Of a stretch of DNA of 64,000 nt, positions 23,080 through 32,523 are shown in pieces. Made by a program: the position numbers and the translations under genes. How positions within the stretch are numbered: position 1 is the first letter of the stretch; each line of letters starts with the position of its first letter. This stretch comes from Ruminococcus sp. (GTDB lineage Bacteria; Bacillota; Clostridia; Oscillospirales; Ruminococcaceae), in assembly GCF_019423705.1 (NCBI RefSeq), contig NZ_JAHZAX010000010.1, positions 9,485 to 73,484 of the forward strand, given 5' to 3'. Under the pieces are notes generated by a model. It was not told where the DNA came from, searched no databases, and was given only the letters and a program-made list of their open reading frames with translations.

Positions 23080-24855
23080 ATGGCAAGAAATCGTTATGAC
23101 GTTGACGAAGTGCTGGAGACCCCTTTCGACTTTGCGCACTTGAAGCGTTCATTCGTCTACATCAAAAAATACAAGGGCAAGATGATAACCGCACTTGTGC
23201 TCAGCGTATTTGCGGCGATATCGGGACTTCTTGGGCCGCTCATCACGCAGTATGCCCTTGACAACACCATTCCGCAGAAAAATATCCCCCAGCTTATTGG
23301 GCTGACGGCGGCGTTTATCGGCACGATCGCAATTTCGATAACCTTCTCAACTATCCGTTCGAGGATAATGACGGTTGTGGGACAGGATATAATCTTTGAT
23401 ATCCGAACCGACCTTTTCAAGCATTTGCAGGAGCTGCCGTTTGAGTATTACGACAACCGACCACACGGAAAAATTCTTATCAGAGTGGTGAATTATGTAA
23501 ACTCGGTATCGGATATGCTTTCAAACGGTATCATAAACGTCATATTGGAATGTTTAAATATGCTTTTCATTATGATATTTATGTTCTTTGTTAACGTGAA
23601 GCTTTCGCTGGTGGTGCTTTCGGGTCTGCCTGTGTTCGCTGTGATTATGATGCTCATAAAAAAGCGTCAGCGAAAGGCTTGGCAGGACGTTTCAAACAAG
23701 TCATCGAACCTTAATGCATACTTGCAGGAGAACATCACGGGTGCAAGAGTTACGCAAATTTTCACTCGTGAGGAAGAGAACGCCGAGATATTTGACAGGC
23801 TTTCGGAGAAATATCGTGGAAGCTGGATAAACGCTGTGAAGTATTCACACCTTGTATGGCCTGCGACGGACAATGTTTCCACACTTGTAAGGGCTTCAAT
23901 ATTCGTTGTGGGACTGCTTGTGCTGACTCCTGCGGCGGTGAGCCTTGGAACTATCGTGGCAATGACAAGTTACGCTTCAAGCTTTTGGCAGCCGATTATG
24001 AACCTGTCTAACATTTTCAACAACTTCATAAACAATATCGCATATCTCGAGCGTATTTTCGAGACCCTTGACGAGCCTGCCACTATTGCAGACAAGCCTA
24101 ACGCTGCTGATATCGGCGATATCACGGGCAAGGTAAAGTTTGAGGACGTTACTTTCAGCTATGAACAGGGCAAGACAGTTCTCGAGCACATTTCATTTGA
24201 CGTCAAGCCAGGTGAAAGCGTTGCCCTTGTTGGCCCGACCGGTGCAGGAAAGTCAACAGTTGTTTCGCTGCTTTCAAGATTTTATGACGTTGACAGCGGC
24301 AAGATAACGATTGACGGCAAGGATATCAGCCAGGCCACACTCCATTCGCTGCGTTCGCAAATGGGCATAATGCTTCAGGACAGCTTTATTTTCAGCGGCA
24401 CGATCTATGACAATATCCGCTACGGCAGACTTGACGCAACGGAAGAGGAGATAAGGGAAGCTGCAAAGATAGTATGCGCAGACGAGTTCATAAGCGAGAT
24501 GAAGGACGGCTATATGACAGAGGTCAACGAGCGTGGTTCAAAGCTTTCGGGCGGACAGAAGCAGCTTATATCCTTTGCGAGAACGCTGCTTTCAGACCCG
24601 AAAATTCTTATCCTTGACGAGGCGACATCGTCTATCGACGCAAGGACTGAGAAGCTCTTGCAGCAGGGCTTGCAAAGGCTGCTTGTGGGCAGGACTTCAT
24701 TTATCATCGCACATAGGCTTTCGACTATCAAAAACTGCGACAAGATCATGTACATCGACAACAAGGGCATTGCGGAGTGCGGCACTCACGATGAACTTAT
24801 CGCTAAGAAGGGCGAGTATTACAAGCTTTACACGGCGCAGCATATTGATGAATAA
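23080..24855 (+). CDS. ABC exporter subunit with consensus ATP site
   Basis: The 591-residue partner has six membrane helices and a full ATPase domain: Walker A GPTGAGKS, signature LSGGQKQ, Walker B ILILDEATSSID with catalytic Glu514, and switch His545 (IAHRLST). Together with the preceding gene it forms a heterodimer with one active and one degenerate site. The ATG directly follows the stop of its partner, giving tight stoichiometric coupling. Confidence 0.94.
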   Translation: MARNRYDVDEVLETPFDFAHLKRSFVYIKKYKGKMITALVLSVFAAISGLLGPLITQYALDNTIPQKNIPQLIGLTAAFIGTIAISITFSTIRSRIMTVVGQDIIFDIRTDLFKHLQELPFEYYDNRPHGKILIRVVNYVNSVSDMLSNGIINVILECLNMLFIMIFMFFVNVKLSLVVLSGLPVFAVIMMLIKKRQRKAWQDVSNKSSNLNAYLQENITGARVTQIFTREEENAEIFDRLSEKYRGSWINAVKYSHLVWPATDNVSTLVRASIFVVGLLVLTPAAVSLGTIVAMTSYASSFWQPIMNLSNIFNNFINNIAYLERIFETLDEPATIADKPNAADIGDITGKVKFEDVTFSYEQGKTVLEHISFDVKPGESVALVGPTGAGKSTVVSLLSRFYDVDSGKITIDGKDISQATLHSLRSQMGIMLQDSFIFSGTIYDNIRYGRLDATEEEIREAAKIVCADEFISEMKDGYMTEVNERGSKLSGGQKQLISFARTLLSDPKILILDEATSSIDARTEKLLQQGLQRLLVGRTSFIIAHRLSTIKNCDKIMYIDNKGIAECGTHDELIAKKGEYYKLYTAQHIDE

Positions 24856-24878
24856 AACCTAAAATCGCATAAAAAACA

Positions 24879-24931
24879 CGGGCGACCGCATATCACCCCC
24901 ACCGACGGTAGGGGCGAACAGAGTTCGCCCG
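24879..24931. repeat. Dispersed palindrome, GGGCGAAC/GTTCGCCC type
   Basis: GGTAGGGGCGAACAGAG and TTCGCCCG form the core, preceded by CGGGCGACC. Both flanking genes converge here. Confidence 0.8.
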
Positions 24932-24953
24932 TTTGTTATTATGTTGGAAAACG

Positions 24954-25664
24954 TTACCTTATCACTATCTTATCCAGCGTTTCGCCCACCTTGCCGTGAA
25001 TGACAAGGTCGCAAGCGCTGTCCATTGAGGTCTCGTCACGATTGATGAGCACAAGATGTTTGCCCTTGAAATACCGCACCATTCCTGCGGCAGGGTATAC
25101 TGTCAGCGAAGTGCCTGCGATGATAAGGGTATCGCAGGAGGAAATTTCTCTCACCGCTTCCGTGACTGTGGCGTCGTCAAGGCCTTCCTCGTAAAGCACA
25201 ACGTTTGGCTTTATCGTTCCGCCGCAGGAGCATTTTGGTACGCCTGTGCTGTTTAGGATATCCTCGGCTGTGTAAAATTTTCCGCAGTCCATACAGTAAT
25301 TTCTGTGGACGCTTCCGTGAAGCTCCAGCACTTTTTTGCTGCCTGCCGCCGTATGAAGCCCGTCGATATTCTGCGTTATCACCGATGAAAGCAGACCTGC
25401 CTTTTCCATTTCAGCAAGCTTTAAGTGGGCTTTGTTTGGCTTTGCTGTGAGGCAGAGCATTTTGTCACGATAGAAGTCGTAAAAGGCTTTGGTATGGCGC
25501 ATAAAAAAGGTGTGACTGAGAATTTCCTCGGGGGGATAGTCATATTTCTGATTGTAAAGTCCGTCCACCGAACGGAAATCAGGTATGCCGCTTTCGGTTG
25601 ATACCCCAGCGCCGCCGAAAAACACCACCTTATGCGAATCGTCAAGTATTTCCTGCAAGTCCAT
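24954..25664 (-). CDS. cobB: Sir2-family NAD-dependent protein deacylase
   Basis: I start at 25664, with GAGGAG 9-10 nt upstream, giving 236 residues. Motifs are GAGVSTESGIPDFR (NAD binding), TQNIDGLH (catalytic region), LHGS with the catalytic His, and a four-Cys zinc site (CMDC ... CSCGG). It removes acyl groups from protein lysines using NAD. An upstream in-frame Met at 25697 lacks a good ribosome site. Confidence 0.93.
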   Translation of the reverse strand: MDLQEILDDSHKVVFFGGAGVSTESGIPDFRSVDGLYNQKYDYPPEEILSHTFFMRHTKAFYDFYRDKMLCLTAKPNKAHLKLAEMEKAGLLSSVITQNIDGLHTAAGSKKVLELHGSVHRNYCMDCGKFYTAEDILNSTGVPKCSCGGTIKPNVVLYEEGLDDATVTEAVREISSCDTLIIAGTSLTVYPAAGMVRYFKGKHLVLINRDETSMDSACDLVIHGKVGETLDKIVIR

Positions 25665-25704
25665 TGTCAACGCTCCTCTCAAAACATTATAAAACATTAT
25701 AAAT

Positions 25705-25736
25705 AATGCGGCTCACGCCGAAGCACGAACCGCATT
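25705..25736 (-). terminator. Hairpin after ilvE
   Basis: AATGCGG/CCGCATT flank an 18-nt loop that can extend the stem partly. The minus strand continues ATTTATAATG. Probable terminator of ilvE. Confidence 0.5.
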
Positions 25737-25752
25737 GAAATAGTTTTCGATA

Positions 25753-26823
25753 TTAGTCGATCTTAACGATCCAGCCGAACTCGTCCGGGATCTTGCCCCA
25801 TTGGATACCTGTCATTGTATCATAAAGCATCTGTGAAACAGGGCCGATCTTGTTGTCGTTGATCTCCATGATCTTGTCGCCCCACTTGAGGTGGCCAACA
25901 GGGGAGATAACTGCGGCTGTACCTGTGCCGAATACTTCGTCAAGCTTGCCGTTATCATAAGCTTCAGCGATCTCTTCGATAGAGATCTTTCTCTCTGTTA
26001 CCTTATAGCCCTTGCTCTTGCAGATCTCGATAGCAGACTTTCTTGTGATACCCGGGAGAACTGAACCGAGGAGCTGTGGTGTAACAACTTCGCCGTCGAT
26101 AACGAAGAAGATGTTCATTGAACCGACTTCCTCAACATACTTTCTCTCAACGCCGTCGAGCCAAAGAACCTGCTCATAATCCTGCTCGTGAGCTTCTTCC
26201 TGACCAGCAAGTGAGATAGCGTAGTTAGCAGCAGTCTTAGCAAAGCCTGTACCGCCTCTTACGGCTCTAACATACTTATTCTCAACGTAGATCTTAACAG
26301 GGTTAAGGCCTGTTGAATAATAAGCGCCGGAAGGTGAAAGGATAATGATGAACAGATAGTGGTCAGCAGGCTTAACGCCTACATATGGGTCAACTGCGAT
26401 GATGAATGGTCTGATATAAAGGGAAGCGCCCTCAGTATGAGGAACCCAGTCCTGCTCCATCTTAACGAGGGTCTTGAGTGCATAAAGCATATCCTCTTCG
26501 TTGATAGCAGGGATAACCATTCTTTCAGCGGAGTTGTTCATTCTCTTGAAGTTCTCCTGTGGTCTGAAAAGCTGAACAGAGCCGTCAGCAGTACGGTAAG
26601 CCTTAAGGCCTTCAAATATTTCCTGACCGTAGTGCAGGCACATAGATGCAGGGGAGAGTGAAAGGTTGCCATAAGGAACGATCCTTGCGTCGTGCCAGCC
26701 CTGACCTGCGTCGTAATTCATAATAAACATATGGTCTGTAAAAATATGACCGAAGCCAAGCTTAGTTTCGTCAGCAGGCTTCTCCTTTGGAGTAGTGGTA
26801 CGTTCGATTTTGATATCTAACAT
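25753..26823 (-). CDS. ilvE: Branched-chain amino acid aminotransferase
   Basis: The 356-residue PLP enzyme makes or degrades Leu, Ile and Val with glutamate. Its length and motifs (GLKAYRTADG, LFRP, GGTGFAKTAANYA with the PLP-binding Lys, and GTGTAAVISPVG) fit the longer class of IlvE shared with eukaryotic BCATs. It has its own promoter (26856-26884) and no ilv or leu neighbours, so it is a stand-alone gene. Confidence 0.96.
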   Translation of the reverse strand: MLDIKIERTTTPKEKPADETKLGFGHIFTDHMFIMNYDAGQGWHDARIVPYGNLSLSPASMCLHYGQEIFEGLKAYRTADGSVQLFRPQENFKRMNNSAERMVIPAINEEDMLYALKTLVKMEQDWVPHTEGASLYIRPFIIAVDPYVGVKPADHYLFIIILSPSGAYYSTGLNPVKIYVENKYVRAVRGGTGFAKTAANYAISLAGQEEAHEQDYEQVLWLDGVERKYVEEVGSMNIFFVIDGEVVTPQLLGSVLPGITRKSAIEICKSKGYKVTERKISIEEIAEAYDNGKLDEVFGTGTAAVISPVGHLKWGDKIMEINDNKIGPVSQMLYDTMTGIQWGKIPDEFGWIVKID

Positions 26824-26855
26824 ACAAATCCTTCTTTCTTTGTTTTATCCTCTTT

Positions 26856-26884
26856 ATTATAATACTATTGCGCACATTTTTCAA
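26856..26884 (-). promoter_or_regulatory. ilvE promoter
   Basis: On the minus strand TTGAAA (26884-26879), 17-bp spacer, TATAAT (26861-26856); the ATG is 33 bp downstream. Confidence 0.8.
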
Positions 26885-27046
26885 GAGGTTTTGCAAAAAA
26901 AATTATAAATTCTATCAAATTTCAGTCAGTTTTGCCCTTTTAATATATCAGATATGAAGGATAGCGGGGGTATTTATTCATGATTTGATAGACGGCGGCA
27001 TAGTTTTTGGAGGGATATTTAATAATATCAAAGGAGCGTTTTCCAG

Positions 27047-27069
27047 CGGGCGACCACAGGTCGCCCCTA
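27047..27069. repeat. Dispersed palindrome, GGGCGACC/GGTCGCCC type
   Basis: CGGGCGACCACAGGTCGCCC sits in the gap between divergent ilvE and the L,D-transpeptidase gene. The remaining gap (26885-27160) shows nothing else. Confidence 0.8.
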
Positions 27070-27160
27070 TGTTTGGAGTTGGTGCAATTTGTATTTTGCA
27101 CAGTAACTAATATGTATGAAAATCGTTGCTTTTTTGTCGCTTTATTGTAAAGAATAGGTC

Positions 27161-27189
27161 TTGAAATATCGGGAAAAGTGTTGTATAAT
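27161..27189 (+). promoter_or_regulatory. Promoter of the L,D-transpeptidase gene
   Basis: TTGAAA (27161), 17-bp spacer, TATAAT (27184), 70 bp before the ATG. Confidence 0.8.
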
Positions 27190-27258
27190 GGTGTTTGTAA
27201 AGATGAAAAAACGGATAACATATGACAGATAAACAAAGCGTAAGGAAAGGTACTTTTT

Positions 27259-29124
27259 ATGAACGGCAAAAATGGATTTGACGATTTTGATAACGATAAC
27301 TTAGATATAGACCTTAATTTCAGTACGGACGGCCTCAAGCTTGGTGATGACGATCGTGACGGCTCTGCTGTAAAAACTGCTCCAAAGCCTGCCTCACGGG
27401 AGGATATGGCTAAGATGATCGCAAGGAATATGGCAATGCAGTCGGGCTATGATCGCTCTGACGACGTTACGCCAAAGGGTGTGACGGATTTCGGCGAGGA
27501 CGCTGACGAGCCTAAGCCTGCGAGAAAGCCTGCTCAGAAGAGCGGTTCGGCTTCAAAGAAGTCGCAGAGCAAGTCTGCTTCAAGCGCAAATAGCGCTAAG
27601 AGCGCAAAGAACGGCAAAAGTGGCAAAAATAGCAAGAACTCAGATTCAAAGAAGAAAAAGAAGGGTTCGGCAGGAAAGAAGGCAGCTATAATATCTTGCA
27701 CCATAGTGGGCGTTGCGGTGGTCGTATTGGGCGGAATTTACCTTGTGGGAATGAACGGATACAAGGACAAGTTCCTTGACAACACATATATAAATGGTAT
27801 AAACGTCAGCGGAAAGACCAAGGCGGAAGCTTACGAGCTTGTTAGCGCTCAGTCCTCTATCCCGAACGCTGTTACGGTGACGAAAAAGGACGGCACGACG
27901 TTTTCCGTCAAGCTTTCTGAGATCGGCTATAATGACAACACGCAGACCCTTATCACGCAGTATTATACTCAGCAGAACCATTATGCGTGGTTCACTTCAA
28001 AGATGAAAAACACAAACTTTGATTTTCAGTCCAATTTCAAGTATGATAAGGACAAGCTTGAAAAAGTTTTGAAGCGCAAGGTGCTCGATTCACAGAGTTC
28101 AAAGTCACCTGAGGACGCTTATATCAAAAAGGACGATGATGGATACGTTGTTGTGAAGGAGACGGCGGGCGACGCTGTTGACGAGAAGAAACTTTCAAAC
28201 CTTTACAGCTATGTTGAGGAGGAGCTTGACGGCTTTACTTTCGATATCGACATTTCGGGTGCGGACTGCTATGAAATGCCTGAGGTGACGGCGGATATGC
28301 TGGAGGACACCTGCACAAAGCTCAACAATCTTTATGATATCGAGATAACATTTGACTTTACATACACCACCGAGACCCTTACGGGCGACACCATTATGGA
28401 CTGGATAACCTTTGATTCGGACGACCCTGCAAAGGGATATTCCGTTGACGAAGACAAGGCAATGGCGTATGTTGAAGAGCTTGCGGTCAAGTATGATACT
28501 TTTGGCAAGGACAGAGAATTTAAGACCACAAATCGGGGCACGATAACAATACCAGAGGGTCAAGGCTGTTACGGCTGGTGGATAGATCAGCAAAAGACTT
28601 GCGATCTTATCGTTGACCTTATCGAGGACGGCGAATCGGCAAAGACTGAGCCTATTTTCTATGTTAACCCCGACTCGGCTTATGAATACACTTGCAACAA
28701 GGACTGGTGGACGGCAGACAAGGATTACGGCGATACTTACATCGAGGTGGATCTTTCTGCCCAGCACCTTTGGTACTATAAGGACGGCAAGGTTGCAATG
28801 GAATCTGACATCGTTTCGGGATATCCGAACGAGTCGAGAAACACTCCTGCCGGCGTTTACAAGCTTTGGTACAAGGAAAAGGGCAAGACCCTTAGGGGCT
28901 CGGCGGACGGACAGTCTTACGCTTCTTATGTTGATTTCTGGAACAACGTTTCAACTATCGGCATTGGTCTTCACGACGCTTCTTGGCAGAACGGAAACTT
29001 CGGCGGAGAAAGATACAAGACCAAGACTTGGGGCTCTCACGGCTGCATAAATATGCCATATGATAAGGCTAAGTATGTTTATGACAAGATAGATATGGGC
29101 ACGCCTGTATTTATGTACTGGTAA
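27259..29124 (+). CDS. L,D-transpeptidase (YkuD) with PG-binding domain
   Basis: This 621-residue membrane protein has a charged, Lys/Ser-rich cytoplasmic front (1-140), one helix (about 145-165), a long outside region (about 170-480) of the PG_binding_4 type, and a YkuD domain at the end. The active-site motif SHGCINM is intact. It would form 3-3 cross-links in peptidoglycan or attach proteins to it. The design (helix, PG-binding region, YkuD) is the common Clostridia form. It stands alone with its own promoter. Confidence 0.93.
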   Translation: MNGKNGFDDFDNDNLDIDLNFSTDGLKLGDDDRDGSAVKTAPKPASREDMAKMIARNMAMQSGYDRSDDVTPKGVTDFGEDADEPKPARKPAQKSGSASKKSQSKSASSANSAKSAKNGKSGKNSKNSDSKKKKKGSAGKKAAIISCTIVGVAVVVLGGIYLVGMNGYKDKFLDNTYINGINVSGKTKAEAYELVSAQSSIPNAVTVTKKDGTTFSVKLSEIGYNDNTQTLITQYYTQQNHYAWFTSKMKNTNFDFQSNFKYDKDKLEKVLKRKVLDSQSSKSPEDAYIKKDDDGYVVVKETAGDAVDEKKLSNLYSYVEEELDGFTFDIDISGADCYEMPEVTADMLEDTCTKLNNLYDIEITFDFTYTTETLTGDTIMDWITFDSDDPAKGYSVDEDKAMAYVEELAVKYDTFGKDREFKTTNRGTITIPEGQGCYGWWIDQQKTCDLIVDLIEDGESAKTEPIFYVNPDSAYEYTCNKDWWTADKDYGDTYIEVDLSAQHLWYYKDGKVAMESDIVSGYPNESRNTPAGVYKLWYKEKGKTLRGSADGQSYASYVDFWNNVSTIGIGLHDASWQNGNFGGERYKTKTWGSHGCINMPYDKAKYVYDKIDMGTPVFMYW

Positions 29125-29151
29125 TAGCTAAAATAATAAAAAAGAATTTTA

Positions 29152-29280
29152 ACGGGCGACTTTTTCGTTTCTGTATTATTTAATTATGCAGGGGCGAGCG
29201 TAGGTCGCCCGAGTTTGTAAAGGCGGTTTAGGTTCGCAAACTTTATAAGCCGCAAAAACGGGCGAACGCTGTTCGCACCT
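29152..29280. repeat. Cluster of dispersed palindrome parts
   Basis: CGGGCGAC (29152), GGGGCGAGCGTAGGTCGCCC (29191) and CGGGCGAACGCTGTTCGC (29259) fill the space before uvrC. The last is a nearly complete unit. Confidence 0.75.
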
Positions 29281-29304
29281 GCTTTTTGAATGTTTGGAGG
29301 ATAT

Positions 29305-31146
29305 ATGTATATTACAGATGAAGATAACCCCAGACTTCCGTTTCTGAGGGATAAGACTTCAAAGCTCACAACCTCTCCCGGCTGTTATATAATGAAAGAC
29401 AAGATGAAAAAGATCATTTATATCGGCAAGGCGAAAAATCTCCGCAACCGTGTCACTTCCTATTTCAGAAAGGGGCAGGATCATCTCCCGAAAGTGTGGA
29501 AAATGGTCTCACACGTTTATGATTACGATTTTATCGTCACGGATTCGGAGTTTGAGGCGCTGGTGCTGGAATGTTCGCTCATAAAGCAGTACACGCCGAA
29601 ATATAATATCCTGCTGAAAGACGACAAGGGGTACAGCTATATCAGAGTGACAAACGAGGAATTTCCACGTTTGCAGGCGGTATTGCAGAAATATGATGAC
29701 GGGGCGGAATATATCGGACCTTATACCAGCTCTTTCGCAGTCAAGCAGGCTGTAATCGAGGCAAACAAGGCCTTTATGCTCCCCACTTGCACAAGAAAAT
29801 TTCCGCAGGATTTCAGAAAGCAGCGACCTTGCCTTAATATGCACATAAAGCAATGTATGGGCGTTTGCACGGGAAAATTCAGCAAGGAAGAGTATAACGG
29901 AATTGTAAGGCAGGCGGTGGATTATATCCGCAATGGCTCTTCGGACTCTATCGAAAGGCTGACGGAGGAGATGAACAGAGCCGCCGAGGAGCTTGACTTT
30001 GAGCTTGCGGCAAAGCTCCGTGACCGCATACAGGCTATACAAAAAGCTGCCGAAAGTCAGAAGATAATAAACGACAGCATAAAGGACACGGATATTATAG
30101 CTATTGCACACAACGGAGAAATGGCTTGTGCCAGCGTTATAATGTATCGTGGGGGAAGGCTTTTTGACAAGGCTTCGTATTTCCTCGGCGAAAATGACGA
30201 CGGCGTTAAAATGCGTGAGGATTTTCTTATGCAGTATTATTCTACAAAGGACAGTATCCCGAAGGAGATCTTGCTTGATGAGGAGATAATAAACGGCGAG
30301 ATAATAGAGAAATTTCTCCGCCAGAAATACGGTCACGCTGTAAATATATCCACACCGAAAAGAGGTCAATTCCTGCGGCTCACCACCCTTGCGAAAAGCA
30401 ATGCGACGGAATATCTTTCCATAAGAGTTGGCAGGACAAGCAGAGAGATAACCGCTCTTGAAGAGCTTGCAAAGGCGCTTGGGCTGCCGAAAACGCCGAA
30501 ATATATCGAATGTTACGATATATCCAACCTTGCTTCCACAAATATGGTTGCAGGAATGGTGGTATTTGAAAACGGCCGACCTTGCAAGAAATATTACAAG
30601 AAGTTCTCTATCAAAACAGTTGAGGAGCAAAACGACTATGCTTGTATGCAGGAGGTCATAGAGCGGCGGTTCAGAAATTACTTTGAAAAGACGGACGAGG
30701 GCTTTTCCATTATGCCCGACCTTATTTTGTTGGACGGCGGAAACGGCCACGTCAATGCTGTTGAGCCTGTGCTAGAGCGAATGGGCGTTACCTGCCCGAT
30801 GTTCGGACTTGTGAAGGATTCAAAGCACCGCACAAGGGCTGTGGCAACAGGCGGCGGAGAGATAAGTCTTGCGAAATGCAGGGCGGCGTTCAACCTTGTG
30901 ACGGCCATACAGGACGAAGTCCACAGGGTGGCGATAACATATCAGGCGCAGAAGCATAAAAAAAGCGCACATAGGCTCGAGATAACCAAAGTCAAGGGCA
31001 TAGGCGAGAAAAAGGCGGCTAAGCTCATAACAGAGTACAAGACCAAGGAAGCCCTCAAAAAAGCCACTGTGGAGGAGCTTGCAAAGGTCGCAGGCGTGAA
31101 TATTGACACCGCACTGGAGCTTAAAGGAATAATTGACGAAATGTAG
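29305..31146 (+). CDS. uvrC: UvrABC excinuclease subunit C
   Basis: The start is ATG 29305; TTTGGAGG lies just before it, whereas an ATG at 29290 lies upstream of that site. The 613-residue nuclease shows the GIY-YIG domain (GCYIM ... IIYIGKAKNLRNRV), a UVR coil (ERLTEEMNRAAEELDFELAA), an RNase-H-like second nuclease with YDISN and DGG, and helix-hairpin-helix repeats at the end (VKGIGEKKAAKLI). It makes both incisions in nucleotide excision repair. Confidence 0.96.
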   Translation: MYITDEDNPRLPFLRDKTSKLTTSPGCYIMKDKMKKIIYIGKAKNLRNRVTSYFRKGQDHLPKVWKMVSHVYDYDFIVTDSEFEALVLECSLIKQYTPKYNILLKDDKGYSYIRVTNEEFPRLQAVLQKYDDGAEYIGPYTSSFAVKQAVIEANKAFMLPTCTRKFPQDFRKQRPCLNMHIKQCMGVCTGKFSKEEYNGIVRQAVDYIRNGSSDSIERLTEEMNRAAEELDFELAAKLRDRIQAIQKAAESQKIINDSIKDTDIIAIAHNGEMACASVIMYRGGRLFDKASYFLGENDDGVKMREDFLMQYYSTKDSIPKEILLDEEIINGEIIEKFLRQKYGHAVNISTPKRGQFLRLTTLAKSNATEYLSIRVGRTSREITALEELAKALGLPKTPKYIECYDISNLASTNMVAGMVVFENGRPCKKYYKKFSIKTVEEQNDYACMQEVIERRFRNYFEKTDEGFSIMPDLILLDGGNGHVNAVEPVLERMGVTCPMFGLVKDSKHRTRAVATGGGEISLAKCRAAFNLVTAIQDEVHRVAITYQAQKHKKSAHRLEITKVKGIGEKKAAKLITEYKTKEALKKATVEELAKVAGVNIDTALELKGIIDEM

Positions 31147-31169
31147 AAATTCAGAAATGTAGGGATAAA

Positions 31170-32444
31170 ATGATCGAAAATACGACAGGGATAGACGAGA
31201 TAGAATATATAAACAGCTTTTCCCATTCGGGCAAGCCTGTGAAAGACCTTTCTAGGGTTAAGGGGCTGCTTGCCGAACTCGGTGACCCGCAGGACAGCTT
31301 GAAATTCGTTCACATTGCAGGCACGAACGGCAAAGGCTCAATGGCGCAGATGTTCAGCGAGATATTCACTTGCGCAGGGCTTAAAACGGGGCTTTTCACC
31401 TCGCCTTATATCATCAGATACACCGACAGGATAAAAATAAACGGCGTCGATATCCCGAAAGACGCCCTTGCGAGAATGGCAAAACGTGTCAAAGCCGTGA
31501 CGGATATGCATTGCGACAGGGAGAATTTTTCTCAGTTCGAGATAACCACCGCCATTGCGTTTTTGTATTTTGCAGAGGAAAAATGCGATATCGTGGTGCT
31601 TGAAACAGGGCTGGGGGGACTTCTCGACAGCACCAACGTTATTACCACACCTGTGGTGACTGTTATCGGCTCGGTAGACTTTGACCACACGGCGATACTT
31701 GGAGACACCCTTGAAAAGATAGCCTATCAGAAAGCAGGCATTATAAAGCCCCATTGCCCTTGCGTGCTCAGCGCAGGGAACGATATGGCGGTGATTAGGA
31801 CGGTTCGGGAGCAGGCGGTGAAAAATCTTTCTCAGCTTGTTATCCCCGACATAAATCAGATGAAGCTTTTGCGGTGCGACACTTTCGGCTCGGAATTTGA
31901 GTTCAAGGGTCAGCGATATGAAGTTTCAATGGGGGGAGCGCACCAAGTTTTGAACGCACTCAGCGTAATAAGTGCGGTGCGGCTAATCAATGATGAATTC
32001 AAGATACCTCAGGAAAAGATCGCACAGGGCATAAAGTCAGCGCAGCTTGAGGGCAGGGTGCAGATACTCAGCAAAGAGCCGCTTATGATACTTGACGGGG
32101 CGCACAATCCCGACGGATTATCGGCGCTGGCAGGGGTGCTGGAGCATTGCGGCAAGCGGCCATGCAGGGCCGTTATCGGAATGTGCAGGGATAAAAACAT
32201 CACTGCGGCGGTGAAAAATCTCGTGCCGTATGTTGAGAAGTTTTACACAGTTGACGGTTTCAGCGAACGTGCGGAAAATGCACAAGCTCTTGCGGATATC
32301 ATAAATTCCCTTGGCGGAAAGGCTGAACCCAGCGACAAGCCTGCCATAGAAAAGGCGAAAGATCTTGCGGCGGATAACCAGAACGGACTGACGCTTATAT
32401 GCGGTTCGCTGTTTCTCTGCGCTGAGGTGCTGGGGGGAGAATAA
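31170..32444 (+). CDS. folC: Folylpolyglutamate / dihydrofolate synthase
   Basis: The 424-residue Mur-ligase-type enzyme has the P-loop GTNGKGS, the ETGLGGLLDSTN motif and the DGAHNPDG motif. It adds glutamate to folates (and possibly to dihydropteroate). It starts 23 bp after uvrC, so the two may share a transcript. Standard length for the family. Confidence 0.94.
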   Translation: MIENTTGIDEIEYINSFSHSGKPVKDLSRVKGLLAELGDPQDSLKFVHIAGTNGKGSMAQMFSEIFTCAGLKTGLFTSPYIIRYTDRIKINGVDIPKDALARMAKRVKAVTDMHCDRENFSQFEITTAIAFLYFAEEKCDIVVLETGLGGLLDSTNVITTPVVTVIGSVDFDHTAILGDTLEKIAYQKAGIIKPHCPCVLSAGNDMAVIRTVREQAVKNLSQLVIPDINQMKLLRCDTFGSEFEFKGQRYEVSMGGAHQVLNALSVISAVRLINDEFKIPQEKIAQGIKSAQLEGRVQILSKEPLMILDGAHNPDGLSALAGVLEHCGKRPCRAVIGMCRDKNITAAVKNLVPYVEKFYTVDGFSERAENAQALADIINSLGGKAEPSDKPAIEKAKDLAADNQNGLTLICGSLFLCAEVLGGE

Positions 32445-32495
32445 GGAGAATAGGGCGATTTGTAAACCACAAAAATTATATTACGACACAACAAA

Positions 32496-32519
32496 AGGGC
32501 GACCAAAGGTCGCCCCTAC
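32496..32519. repeat. Dispersed palindrome, GGGCGACC/GGTCGCCC type
   Basis: AGGGCGACCAAAGGTCGCCC lies between converging folC and tyrA; it may double as a terminator since TTTTTT follows (32520). Confidence 0.8.
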
Positions 32520-32523
32520 TTTT

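Noticed and set aside
29509..30750. Long leftward open frame of 413 codons
   Set aside because: It is fully antisense to uvrC, which has complete family motifs; the frame has no ribosome site and an implausible Leu/Val/Cys-rich composition.
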